Assembly (NCBI GenBank): GCA_002401685.1
Contig: NVTU01000013.1
Location: 2,236-55,785 of the forward strand
DNA length: 53,550 bases
Direction of reading: 5' to 3'
From: Kordiimonadales bacterium
GTDB taxonomy: Bacteria; Pseudomonadota; Alphaproteobacteria; Sphingomonadales; Kordiimonadaceae
A model generated the notes under the pieces. That model was given only the letters and a program-made list of their open reading frames with translations, was not told where the DNA came from and did no database searches. Position numbers and translations under genes: made by a program. This document shows positions 26,912 to 35,782 of the stretch, one piece after another; positions within the stretch are counted from its first letter, which is position 1, and each line of letters starts with the position of its first letter.

Positions 26912-28056
26912 TGGATCTCCGTACACTCAGGCGCTTCTTCCTACCGTCCCGTACCATTGCTGCCTATATGGTTAAAATGCATCTCAGCCGGTTCTTTGGG
27001 ATCCTGCTAGGCCTAACCGTTGTGCTGCTGTTTCTGGACCTGCTCGCGAATTCAGATAACGTGCTGGATCCGGAGGGCGCTACTTGGGTATCGCTGCTGT
27101 CCTATATTGGTCTTCGCGGGGCACAGCTTGTATCTCAGTTTCTGCCTTTTGCCGTCCTCTTGGCCTCACTGCTCACGTTCGCTACGTTGAACCAGCACAG
27201 CGAAGTTATCATTATGAAGGCGGCAGGCATGTCGGCGCATAATATCCTCCTACCGCTTTTCTTGGCGTCAACCATGATCGCTGGCTTTCATTTTATTTTC
27301 AACGAAACCGCTCTTGTCCGAAGCAATGCAGAATTAGATTATTGGCGCGCCAATGATTTCGCCGTTGACCTACCGCCCAACACTGCTCTGGCCGGCCGGG
27401 TATGGATCAAAGAAGGCAATCAGGTCATTTTAGCGGAATCTGTCAACCGGGTCCCAGGCAGTGTTGTTCTTGTTAAAGTATCCATCTATGAGCGCGACGA
27501 CGCCAAACGGTTGACTGCCATGACAAGGGCTGACCTTGCTCTCTACCAAAATGGCAAATGGACTTTGCATGATGTGCGACGCTTCGATACCGAAACACAC
27601 GAGCTTACCGTAGACGATGTTAAGACATGGGACACCCCTACCAGGCCAAGCCGGTTCCAAGCGCTGACCGTAAACCCAAAACATGTTTCGCTGCCGACGC
27701 TCTGGACATCGATCGAACGGCTGGATGCTGAAGGCATTCCCACCGACCGCTTAATGGCCAGCTTTTTGCAAAAAATTGCGGGACCAGCATCGACTCTCAT
27801 CATGCCACTGCTCGCTGCAATCGCCGCTTTCGGTCTGCACAGGGCAGGTAGCCTCGCGCTGCGTATCGTAATCGGCATGGCACTTGGTTTCAGCTTTTTT
27901 GTTGCCGATAACTTCATGCTTGCAATGGGCGAGTTTGGGGTCGCTCCGCCATTCCTTGCAGCGTGGGCACCGTTCGTTCTGTTCGTGCTCCTAGGATATG
28001 CGGTGATATTCCACACTGAAGAAGGCCACGGCAAAGCGGTAAAGAACACGCCCTGA
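26911..28056 (+). CDS. LptG-like permease (YjgP/YjgQ family)
   Basis: A 381-residue partner permease. It has N-terminal helices (SRFFGILLGLTVVLLFLDLL), the conserved LPFAVLLASLLTFATLNQHSE motif with coupling-helix context, KAAGMSAHNILLPL, a periplasmic beta domain (about 140-265) and C-terminal helices. Start and stop are both one-base overlaps with the neighbours (TAATG and TGATG), so the three genes are translationally coupled. The ATP-binding partner LptB is not in the window. It could be the essential LPS exporter or a sphingolipid-dedicated paralogue; the sequence alone does not decide. Confidence 0.88.
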   Translation: MDLRTLRRFFLPSRTIAAYMVKMHLSRFFGILLGLTVVLLFLDLLANSDNVLDPEGATWVSLLSYIGLRGAQLVSQFLPFAVLLASLLTFATLNQHSEVIIMKAAGMSAHNILLPLFLASTMIAGFHFIFNETALVRSNAELDYWRANDFAVDLPPNTALAGRVWIKEGNQVILAESVNRVPGSVVLVKVSIYERDDAKRLTAMTRADLALYQNGKWTLHDVRRFDTETHELTVDDVKTWDTPTRPSRFQALTVNPKHVSLPTLWTSIERLDAEGIPTDRLMASFLQKIAGPASTLIMPLLAAIAAFGLHRAGSLALRIVIGMALGFSFFVADNFMLAMGEFGVAPPFLAAWAPFVLFVLLGYAVIFHTEEGHGKAVKNTP

Positions 28057-29606
28057 TGCCGAACACACAAAACAACGATATCCAGCCAAACGAGGACAGG
28101 AAACGCATCGCAAACGGTGCTGGCCTGGTGTTTCTTGGCCGCATGGGTGCGCTCATTGAAGCCGCATCGCTGTTTGTTTTTGCTTGGTACTACGGCTCAG
28201 AAACCTTCGGCCTGTTCGCCTACTTATGGACCATCCTCACGGTTTCAACCGTTGTATCAGATGTTGCCATGACAACAGCGATGCAACGATTCGTGCCTAA
28301 AGCAAAAGAAGGTGATGCCGAAAAATACGTTGGGTACGCGCTAAAGCTGACGCTGATTATCAGCACAGCAATCGCTGCAGTCGTTTGTTTTTTTGCGCCT
28401 CACTTAGCGCCTTTAATCAACATCGGCGCAGCTAGTGCAGAGCATCTTACCTCCGTCATCCGCATCTATATCTGGGTGCTTCCCTTATGGACAATGGTTG
28501 AGGTTGCCACCGCTGCGATCCGCGCACGCCGCACCTTCGGCCCCGAAATTCGCATTCGTATATTTTACGAGCAAGGATTGAGGCTGATAGCGGCGACAGT
28601 TTTTGCCGTACTCGGGTACCTAACCTACGGGCTTTTTATCGCTCATTTGGTGAGTGTTTCACTAGCCGCGCTTTTGGCGCTTCGCCTTGTTAGTAAACAA
28701 TATGACCTGAGCGCGATTATACGTGCGCCGCTCACAGGCCCAGTTGCTAAAGAAATGCGGCAATACGGGTTGTCGATTATGCCCGCCAATATTATCAAAA
28801 AACTTTTCAGTGCCTTCCCGGTGATTTACCTCAACTGGCTAATGCCGGGCGCTGCGGGCGCGGATGCTAGTGGCTTCTATACACTTGCCCGAAAGATCGC
28901 CAGCATCATCCTCGCAATCCGCCTCACGTTTGAATATGTGATGGCACCCCTTGCCGCAGAAAAAGAAGGCATGGGGGACCGCAAAGCTCTGCAGGTTATG
29001 TACGGGTTTGCCACACGGCTTTCGATCAGTGTTGCCCTACCTTTCGGTGCAGCGCTTATCCTTGCCCGGAATGACATCCTTGCGGGTGTTCCGCCCGAAT
29101 TTCAGGTAATCTCCAGTGCTATTGCTATATTGTGCATTGGCCGGGTGGTCGAAGCTGCGACCGGGCCTTCGTCTGCAATCATTGAAATGCTGGCCCATCG
29201 CTCCCTGCCGCCGCTGAACGCGCTCCTTGGGTTCTGCACCCTGCTTGCAGTTGGGTATTATATGGTGCCGCTATACGGCGTGACCGGCATGGCTATCGGC
29301 GCTGCGATCGGTATCAATGTTACGGCGTTGCTGTCTATGATTGAGACCATGGTGCTATTTAAACTGTACCCCTACTGCAAGCTGCTCATTCGCCCGCTGA
29401 TTGCCTCGCTTATATTAACGGGCGGCATCGGCGCAATGATCCCTTACAGTGAAACGTGGCCAACACCGCTCGGTTTTATCGCTGCTATCACCAGTTTTCT
29501 GTTGGCGCTGTTCCTGCTGATACGCTACGGCCTGACCTATGAGGACACCGCTTCGCTCGGCAAATTGAACAAGCTGAAGCCAAAACGCAAACCACAGACC
29601 AAGTAA
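28056..29606 (+). CDS. Wzx-type oligosaccharide/lipid flippase
   Basis: A 516-residue polytopic membrane protein with about 12-14 helices of the MATE-like polysaccharide transporter class. It starts with NGAGLVFLGRMGALIEAASL and YYGSETFGLFAYLW and has the conserved loop RAMP-like segment AIRARRTFGPEIRIRIFYEQGLR. Such flippases turn lipid-linked sugars or lipids across the inner membrane. It is coupled to the lptG-like gene by TGATG. No glycosyltransferase is nearby, so a glycan cargo is not supported by context; a decorated sphingolipid is a possible cargo (inference). Confidence 0.85.
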   Translation: MPNTQNNDIQPNEDRKRIANGAGLVFLGRMGALIEAASLFVFAWYYGSETFGLFAYLWTILTVSTVVSDVAMTTAMQRFVPKAKEGDAEKYVGYALKLTLIISTAIAAVVCFFAPHLAPLINIGAASAEHLTSVIRIYIWVLPLWTMVEVATAAIRARRTFGPEIRIRIFYEQGLRLIAATVFAVLGYLTYGLFIAHLVSVSLAALLALRLVSKQYDLSAIIRAPLTGPVAKEMRQYGLSIMPANIIKKLFSAFPVIYLNWLMPGAAGADASGFYTLARKIASIILAIRLTFEYVMAPLAAEKEGMGDRKALQVMYGFATRLSISVALPFGAALILARNDILAGVPPEFQVISSAIAILCIGRVVEAATGPSSAIIEMLAHRSLPPLNALLGFCTLLAVGYYMVPLYGVTGMAIGAAIGINVTALLSMIETMVLFKLYPYCKLLIRPLIASLILTGGIGAMIPYSETWPTPLGFIAAITSFLLALFLLIRYGLTYEDTASLGKLNKLKPKRKPQTK

Positions 29607-29641
29607 ATACCCCGCCACTAAGCTGCGGATCGTTAATTAAT

Positions 29642-29653
29642 CGTTTGCAAACG
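29642..29653. repeat. 12-bp perfect palindrome upstream of the acyltransferase gene
   Basis: CGTTTGCAAACG, in the 113-base gap between the flippase stop and the GTG start at 29720. The position suits an operator for the downstream gene. It is flanked by AT-rich TTAATTAAT and by a possible -10 (CTATAT) about 20 bases later. Confidence 0.35.
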
Positions 29654-29719
29654 TGCTCGGCTCCTATATCCAAGACGGCACCTACCATACGCTAGTATAT
29701 TTGCCGGGGAGACGCGCGC

Positions 29720-30853
29720 GTGACTGCTGTATCAATTGTAGAAATCAATGACAAAGCTGGCCTGAAGCGCTTCGTTGACTGTACCCGGACCATCTACAAG
29801 GATGACCCCAACTGGGTGCAGCCGCTGATGCTTGAGCGTATGGATGTGCTGCAAGCCCACAAGAACCCCTATTTCGATCATGCGGACGTCCAGCTATGGG
29901 TAGCCGTGCGGGACGGCAAAGACGTTGGCCGCATCAGCGCGCAGATCGACAAAATGGCACAGGCGCAGTGGGGCCCCAATTTGGGCCACTTCGGTTTTTT
30001 CGAAGCGGTCGACCAAGAAACAGCCGAAGCCCTGTTGGCAACTGCGGAAGCATGGCTTAAATCCCGCGGTATGGTGCGCATGCAAGGCCCGTGGTCCTTC
30101 TCTGCCACCGAAGAGGTCGGCACACTGATAGAAGGCTTCGAGACCCCGCCCTGCATCATGATGCCGCACGGAAGACCCCAGTATGATGGCTGGCTGAAGA
30201 GCACCGGGCTCGACAAAGCCAAAGACATGTATGCCTATTCGATCAATCTGCGCAATCCAATGCCAGACCGCGCCATGCGCATCGTAAAAATGGCTGAGAA
30301 AAACAAGCGTGTTGTCATGCGCCCGCTCAATATGAAGAAATTCGACGATGAGCTAAAAATCATCATGGATATTTATAACGAAGCCTGGGACCAAAACTGG
30401 GGCTATGTGAAGTTTACCGAAAAGGAAGCCAAACACGCTGCGGCTGGCCTGAAGCCCGTTGTAAAAGCGTACCGCACCTATATCTGCGAATATGACGGCG
30501 AGCCCGTTGCTTTCATGCTAACCATCCCTGACGTGAACCACAAAATACGCGACCTTGACGGCAAACTACTACCAACCGGCATATTCAAACTTCTCTACCG
30601 CATGTTCAACGGCAAAGAAGACCGCTGCCGCGTGCCGCTGATGGGCGTGCGCAAACAGTTCCAGAAAAAGCCGCTCGGTGCCGCCATGGCCATGTGGATG
30701 ATTGACGTCAGCCGCCAGCACGTTGAGAAACGCGGTGCCTACTTCGGCGAACTTGGCTGGATTTTGGAAGACAATGACGGCATGAACAGCATCCTGACCG
30801 AAATCGGCTGCGTAAAATACAAAACCTACCGGGTGTATGAGAAGCCCATCTAA
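29720..30853 (+). CDS. GNAT-fold N-acyltransferase, candidate bacterial ceramide synthase
   Basis: A 377-residue cytosolic protein of the two-lobed GNAT-like family that begins with an IYKDDPNWVQPL segment and continues through FFEAVDQETAEALL, GPWSFSATEEVG, a middle IYNEAWDQNWGYVKFTE motif and the C-terminal ELGWILEDNDGMNSIL. In Caulobacter the bacterial ceramide synthase is an acyltransferase of GNAT-like annotation encoded a few genes from spt. The shared locus and family make that the best guess here, acylating the sphingoid amine. It starts with GTG, GGGGAGA upstream. If not ceramide synthase, it is an uncharacterised acyltransferase. Confidence 0.72.
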   Translation: MTAVSIVEINDKAGLKRFVDCTRTIYKDDPNWVQPLMLERMDVLQAHKNPYFDHADVQLWVAVRDGKDVGRISAQIDKMAQAQWGPNLGHFGFFEAVDQETAEALLATAEAWLKSRGMVRMQGPWSFSATEEVGTLIEGFETPPCIMMPHGRPQYDGWLKSTGLDKAKDMYAYSINLRNPMPDRAMRIVKMAEKNKRVVMRPLNMKKFDDELKIIMDIYNEAWDQNWGYVKFTEKEAKHAAAGLKPVVKAYRTYICEYDGEPVAFMLTIPDVNHKIRDLDGKLLPTGIFKLLYRMFNGKEDRCRVPLMGVRKQFQKKPLGAAMAMWMIDVSRQHVEKRGAYFGELGWILEDNDGMNSILTEIGCVKYKTYRVYEKPI

Positions 30854-30976
30854 AACTTGGGTACAGTTCGGGCGTTTATTGCGCCAATTTGGGGCTAGTA
30901 GCTGGCGGATCAGCGCTAAAGTCCTTTTCCTTTGAGCGTGCAAGCTTATGCTGCAAGCAAGCAAAGGGAGACCAGT

Positions 30977-31936
30977 ATGAAATCAATTTTACCCATAATT
31001 ACCGGCATGACTTTAGCGGCAGCCGCAGCTTCATCCGCAGTGGGTTTAAATGCGCGTACTGGGCTCACTTTAGACCAATATGAAATAGTCTTCGATTCTG
31101 ATCGCTCCGGTTTTCAGGAACTGTATGTAATGGCTGCTGACGGCAGCAATGTACGCCAAATCACCCACCGACGAAACCGCATGCCAGACCATGATGCCCG
31201 CTGGGTTTGGGGCGAAGATAAAGTTGCTTTCCAGTCCTACCGGCGTGGTGGCTGGCGCACCTGGACCATCAACATTGACGGCTCAGAAGCAAAACGCTTC
31301 AGCGATTACGGCAATTATGAAGCGGAAGCCTACTGGTCCAAATCAACTGATAAGGTCGTCTTTTCAAGCTACCGGCCTACGATGAACCTTTTTATTGCCA
31401 ATAAAAGCGGCAAAGTCCTGAAACAGCTAACCTTTAACCGGGATTACAGCGTACTCGTTGATCACGGAAAATTCTCGGATGACGGCCAGCTCATTGCCTA
31501 TGTTTCGAACAAAGATGGCGATTTTGATATCTTCACCATGAACGCGGACGGATCAAACGCCACACAGCATACAAACAACACCGCCGCAGATTTCTCCCCA
31601 AGCTTTTCTCCAGACGGTAAAAAACTGATGTATTACAGCGACGCTGGCGGAAATTTCGACACCTACATTCTTGATGTATCAACAAACATTACTACTAAAA
31701 TCACCAGCAACCCGAGCGAAAGCAACGGGAAATACCGTGCGGACCTGATGGAAGGACCGTCGAGCTTCAAGTCATTAGCGCCAAGCTGGTCGCCGGACGG
31801 AAAATGGATCGCCTTCTTTTGCTTTGAAAACCAAAACGCCGAAATATGCGTCAGCAAACCGGACGGTACTGAACGAAAACGCATAACCACGAACAATGCC
31901 CATGACGGCGCGCCGACATGGCGGTTCAAGCCCTGA
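30977..31936 (+). CDS. Exported PD40 (WD40-like) beta-propeller protein
   Basis: A 319-residue protein with a signal peptide (about 1-25, MKSILPIITGMTLAAAAASS) and four to five PD40 blades of TolB type: IVFDSDRSGFQELYVMAADG, VFSSYRPTMNLFIA, YVSNKDGDFDIFTMNADG, PSFSPDGKKLMYYSDAGG and APSWSPDGKWIAFF. ATG 30977 has AAGGGAG upstream. PD40 propellers bind proteins or carbohydrates in the periplasm. It follows the acyltransferase gene by 123 bp but no link to lipids is visible. It is a different PD40 lineage from those at 44186-53550. Confidence 0.88.
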   Translation: MKSILPIITGMTLAAAAASSAVGLNARTGLTLDQYEIVFDSDRSGFQELYVMAADGSNVRQITHRRNRMPDHDARWVWGEDKVAFQSYRRGGWRTWTINIDGSEAKRFSDYGNYEAEAYWSKSTDKVVFSSYRPTMNLFIANKSGKVLKQLTFNRDYSVLVDHGKFSDDGQLIAYVSNKDGDFDIFTMNADGSNATQHTNNTAADFSPSFSPDGKKLMYYSDAGGNFDTYILDVSTNITTKITSNPSESNGKYRADLMEGPSSFKSLAPSWSPDGKWIAFFCFENQNAEICVSKPDGTERKRITTNNAHDGAPTWRFKP

Positions 31937-31978
31937 ATATAGTTGCGAACTGGGAATGCACTTTGGCTAGAGGCGTAG

Positions 31979-32140
31979 CGCCCGGCCTTGATGGCCGCAG
32001 ACCTGAAGCACGGCCACCGGCTTGACCCGCCATAGCTTGCCGGAAAAACCGTAAAGCTTGGCATCGAACTCGGGGTAGAGACCCCTGCCAGCAGCTTTAT
32101 CACCTCTGCGCTAGCGCTACGTTCCAATGGCCAAGTGTAA
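31979..32140 (+). pseudogene. 3' fragment of a 2-dehydropantoate 2-reductase-like gene
   Basis: Plus-strand frame reading RPALMAADLKHGHRLD, a TAG stop at 32033-32035 where the family has Trp, then LAGKTVKLGIELGVETPAS and on to a TAA at 32138-32140. This matches the C-terminal helical end of PanE/ApbA-type ketopantoate reductases. No N-terminal Rossmann domain exists upstream, where the PD40 gene ends. So it is a truncated, nonsense-bearing relic. The rest of the gap 31937-32395 shows nothing else I can identify. Confidence 0.65.
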
Positions 32141-32395
32141 ACGCAGCTTACCTATAGAACCATTTAGATACCTGTTCAGCCATCACCTGTCTCAGTATCC
32201 GTCATCTACTACGTCCCAGGTCCGGCCCCTCAGTTGGCGTCATACCATGAGACGCTGGTGCGAGAGCAACGCTCGTTCACAGACCGACTGCCTAAGCACC
32301 GCATCAAGACATAACTCCTTATCCTTTCTGCTGCTGGCCATTTACGGAAAAAGCCGTTACGCTTCCCTAACAAATCCAGCAACCGGGAGGGACCA

Positions 32396-33889
32396 ATGAG
32401 CAGTGTATTTGATCCGGAAGGCACGCGCCTTCCTATTAAGGTGGACAGCACATCAAACGGCGAATTTGCACCGGAGCCCCTGCCCGAACGGCAAATCATT
32501 GGCAACGCTGAAGCCCATAAAGCCGTTAGCGAGGCCGCAAAGCGTACCGGGGCTAGCAGACGCAACTTCCTTACCAGCGTATGCGGCGCAGCTGCTACCT
32601 TGGCTGCCTTCAATGCGGTGAATGCCAAACTTGGCCACACTGGCGGCGCTTATGCGCTTGACGCTGAAGCACCCTTCGACAAAGCCGCAGCGCTCAACAC
32701 CCTCGGTAAAAACGAATTTATTTTCGATGTACAGGGCCACTTCGTAAACCCGGAAGGTTCCTGGCTGGAAGGGCTGCCGGACCGCATCAAACCGCTGTCC
32801 GCCTTCCGCGGCGCGAACACATGCGTAGCCGCAGCCCTATCAGAAAGCGACGACGGCCGCGATTATCTCACGTGCCTGAACGCCGACAGTTTTGTTAAAG
32901 ATGTGTTCCTCGACAGCGATACCGACATGATGGTGCTAACCTTTGTGCCGTCCGCCGCTGATCGCGAACCTTTAACCATCTCCGAGGCCGAGGTAACACG
33001 CAAACTGATCGACAGCATGGAAGGCAACCACCGCTTACTCGTACATGGCCGCGTCAACCCCAACCAGGCGGGCGATACTGACCGGATGGAAATGTTGGCG
33101 AAAGACTTCAATGTAAGCGCCTTTAAAACCTATACCCAGTGGGGTCCAGACGGAAACGGCTTCTCCATGGCCAGCGAAGATGTGGGCATCCCCTTCATCG
33201 AACGCGCACGGTCGCTTGGTGTCAAAAACATCGCCATTCATAAGGGGCTGCCTTTTTCCCGCACCCGTAGTTACGAATTTAGCCTGTCGGACGATATCGG
33301 CATTGTCGCTGCCAAATATCCAGATATGAACTTTCTGATCTATCATTCCGGATTTGACCAGCAAGTAACGGAAAACGAATTCAAAGCAGGCAGCGGCAAA
33401 GCCGGTGTAGACTCGCTTATTCAGTCACTGATCGATAACGGCATCGGCAAGCACAGCAACGTCTACGCCGAACTGGGCAGCACCTGGCGCTTCCTGATGC
33501 GCGACCCTGACCAAGCCGCCCACGTAATGGGCAAACTGATGAAATATATGGGAGAAGACAATATTTTGTGGGGAACGGACAGCATTTGGTACGGCTCCCC
33601 ACAAGACCAGATTTTGGCATTCCGCAGCTTTCAGATCTCTGACGAGTTTCAACAAAAATATGGCTACGCCCCGATATCCGCCACGGCAAAAGCCAAAATC
33701 TTCGGTCTCAACGGCGCGGGCGTATACGGTATCAAAGTACCGGAAGTCATCAAGCATGCTAGCCAGGATGTTATCGCAAATGTACGCCAGCTGTATGCTG
33801 AGGCACCGGACCCGCATTTTAATACGTATGGCCCCAAAAACCGCCGCGAGTTTATGGCCTTCCTTAGAACCGAAGGCGAACCGAGATAG
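32396..33889 (+). CDS. Tat-exported amidohydrolase-family protein
   Basis: A 497-residue protein with a twin-arginine signal SRRNFLTSVCGAAATLAAF (RR at 55-56) behind an unusually long 50-residue N region, followed by an amidohydrolase-2-type TIM barrel (about 105-460). Barrel motifs are IFDVQGHF (D111, Q113, H115), LLVHGRVNP, NIAIHKGLP, IYHSGFDQ and ILWGTDSIWYGSP. The first ligand pair, normally HxH, is QxH here. Likely a periplasmic metal-dependent hydrolase or decarboxylase of unknown substrate. GGGAGG lies 5 nt before ATG 32396. Confidence 0.85.
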   Translation: MSSVFDPEGTRLPIKVDSTSNGEFAPEPLPERQIIGNAEAHKAVSEAAKRTGASRRNFLTSVCGAAATLAAFNAVNAKLGHTGGAYALDAEAPFDKAAALNTLGKNEFIFDVQGHFVNPEGSWLEGLPDRIKPLSAFRGANTCVAAALSESDDGRDYLTCLNADSFVKDVFLDSDTDMMVLTFVPSAADREPLTISEAEVTRKLIDSMEGNHRLLVHGRVNPNQAGDTDRMEMLAKDFNVSAFKTYTQWGPDGNGFSMASEDVGIPFIERARSLGVKNIAIHKGLPFSRTRSYEFSLSDDIGIVAAKYPDMNFLIYHSGFDQQVTENEFKAGSGKAGVDSLIQSLIDNGIGKHSNVYAELGSTWRFLMRDPDQAAHVMGKLMKYMGEDNILWGTDSIWYGSPQDQILAFRSFQISDEFQQKYGYAPISATAKAKIFGLNGAGVYGIKVPEVIKHASQDVIANVRQLYAEAPDPHFNTYGPKNRREFMAFLRTEGEPR

Positions 33890-34199
33890 ACCAGGCGGCA
33901 GATCCGTGCAAAACACGGCCTTTCGCCGTTGCCGCTACCAAGGGCGGTTAGGATCGTCGTTCGCAGGAAATTTGCATTGGCGCGGACTGTTTCATGTGCC
34001 GTTAAGCCACTAGATGACATGAAAAAACTAGCCTGTCGGGCCTAGCTGATCTGGCGCTACAGCATAACTGGACACCCTCCGGTGTAAACACGTCCCTTAA
34101 CGCTCTTTTGCTTTCACGATCTGTAGATTTAGTGGCGGTTTTCGCACCGGACTGCTATAAAAAACGTTTAACTCCTTACCTTTCACATAACGGTGTTCG
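33890..34199. other. Intergenic gap, nothing recognised
   Basis: 310 bases between the amidohydrolase stop and the oxygenase start. No coding signal, clear terminator or repeat seen; it must contain the promoter of the oxygenase gene. Confidence 0.4.
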
Positions 34200-34847
34200 A
34201 TGAACCGCCCAGCCATAACTGCCACCAATCACTCCACGGCGTTTGACGAACAAACCCTTGAAGAAATTGCTAATGCTATCAGCAAGCATGGCTACATCAT
34301 CCTGCCCAATGTGCTTAGAACCGACTTATTTGAGCGGCTGCGGCAGCGGGCAAAGGCGTTCACCTCTTCCGAATGGAAAGCCGCAGGCATTGGTCGCAAC
34401 AATGCGCATCATTTAGATAAACAGCTGCGTTCGGACAGCATTCACTGGATCACCGATCGCCATCCGTCAGAAGTAGATTTCATGGCGCTGATGGAGAGCC
34501 TGCGCATTGGTCTCAATCGCCGCTTATTCTTGGGCCTTTTTAACTTTGAAGCCCATTTTTCAAAATACCCAGCGGGTGCATTCTATGTAAAACACATCGA
34601 CGCACTCAAAGGCCGTAGCAACAGGGTTTTGTCGGCGGTGTATTATCTCAATGCCGATTGGCAATTGGATGATGCTGGTGAACTCTTGATTTATCCTGAG
34701 ACGGGAAAAGAGCCCATTGAGCGCGTACTCCCTAAAGGTGGAACACTGGTTCTTTTCGAAAGCGTACGCTTCCCCCACGAAGTGCTTAAAGCCAACCGCA
34801 CCCGGTTCAGCATCGCAGGATGGTTTCGCGTTAACGAAAACAATTGA
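34200..34847 (+). CDS. 2OG-Fe(II) oxygenase (prolyl-4-hydroxylase-like)
   Basis: A 215-residue double-stranded beta-helix dioxygenase. The iron triad is visible as H132-x-D134 (YVKHIDAL) and H193 (RFPHEVL), and the 2-oxoglutarate-binding Arg as R202 (NRTRFSIAGWFR). The motif layout resembles SM-20/P4Hc domain proteins that hydroxylate proteins or small molecules with 2-oxoglutarate and O2. All catalytic residues appear intact. Substrate unknown. Convergent with the DUF1499 gene, 26 bp apart. Confidence 0.9.
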   Translation: MNRPAITATNHSTAFDEQTLEEIANAISKHGYIILPNVLRTDLFERLRQRAKAFTSSEWKAAGIGRNNAHHLDKQLRSDSIHWITDRHPSEVDFMALMESLRIGLNRRLFLGLFNFEAHFSKYPAGAFYVKHIDALKGRSNRVLSAVYYLNADWQLDDAGELLIYPETGKEPIERVLPKGGTLVLFESVRFPHEVLKANRTRFSIAGWFRVNENN

Positions 34848-34873
34848 AAAAAGCTAATTCCAACACCCTTCAG

Positions 34874-35782
34874 CTAATCCTTTTGAGCGATCTGGACCGC
34901 TTGCAAAGCTGCAAACAGGCGCTTAATACGCTTGGCATTCACGCCGATGTCGCTGCCCGCAAACCGAGACACTGAGCGGGCATCGACAGTTACTTTACCG
35001 CCACCTGTCACCACGACACGCAGTACCAAATCATCCTTGAAGCGAAAAAACCTTGTGGTTTCAGTCGCTTCGAAGCGGCCTGTTGCGACATCAGCTACCG
35101 CAATGTCCCAGCCAAACCCATTGGCGGCAACCTCAGCTTTGGCGATAACGTCAGCCACGCTCATAGTCAGGGTGATTGGCTTCAGCTCCGGATAACCGCT
35201 CGCATGCAGCTCACGCCAATTGTCGTTATTTGGATTATTTGGCGAAAGCGTCGCATATGTCAGGATGTTCTCCAAATCCGTTGTAGCATCATGAATTGGC
35301 GGTACACTCAGCGCTGTACCTAACTGTGCGCTCATCATCATTGCCAAACCACCACATGCAATTACCGACAGCCCAGAAAACAAACTCTTAACCTTGTTAC
35401 CTGCTTTGGCGGCGCCAACGGCCCCAGCAATATTGACCAGCACAAAACCCACCGCGGCAAAAGCAGCGAAACGCAGCATCGTGAAAGCCACGCCAACAGA
35501 CCACCATTCGCTAGCATAACCAAAGCCCGCCAGCAGCGCCGTTAGTATCGTGGTCACAGCCGCAGCAATCGCAAACGCGCCAAAGGAAGCGCGCTTCTTA
35601 TCCCAAACCAGCGTTGATACGCCAAGGATAAGCAGCACAACAGTTGCAAGGCCGATGAACATGTCCCCCTGCTGGCCGAAGCCTACAGTAAAAAGGGCGA
35701 TAAGGCCCAAAAGGCCCAGGGCGGCGGCTGATACACCAATTTTATAAGTACCGCTTTTCGGCACCGTTGTGTCCGGTGTCAT
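34874..35782 (-). CDS. DUF1499 membrane protein
   Basis: A 302-residue protein with an N-terminal membrane domain of about five helices (residues about 13-160), followed by a C-terminal soluble DUF1499 domain (about 180-300). The domain is marked by LSPNNPNNDNW, SVADVIAKAEVAANGFGWDI, TRFFRFKDDLVLRV and DARSVSRFAGSDIGVNAKRI. DUF1499 function is unknown. ATG 35782 is used (GGGGAGA upstream, protein starts MTPDTTVPKSG); the frame runs 68 codons further without support. Convergent with the oxygenase gene. Confidence 0.86.
   Translation of the reverse strand: MTPDTTVPKSGTYKIGVSAAALGLLGLIALFTVGFGQQGDMFIGLATVVLLILGVSTLVWDKKRASFGAFAIAAAVTTILTALLAGFGYASEWWSVGVAFTMLRFAAFAAVGFVLVNIAGAVGAAKAGNKVKSLFSGLSVIACGGLAMMMSAQLGTALSVPPIHDATTDLENILTYATLSPNNPNNDNWRELHASGYPELKPITLTMSVADVIAKAEVAANGFGWDIAVADVATGRFEATETTRFFRFKDDLVLRVVVTGGGKVTVDARSVSRFAGSDIGVNAKRIKRLFAALQAVQIAQKD

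Noticed and set aside
31663-32127. 154-codon minus-strand frame over the PD40 gene end
   Set aside because: Mostly antisense to the PD40 gene and the ketopantoate-reductase relic; not protein-like.
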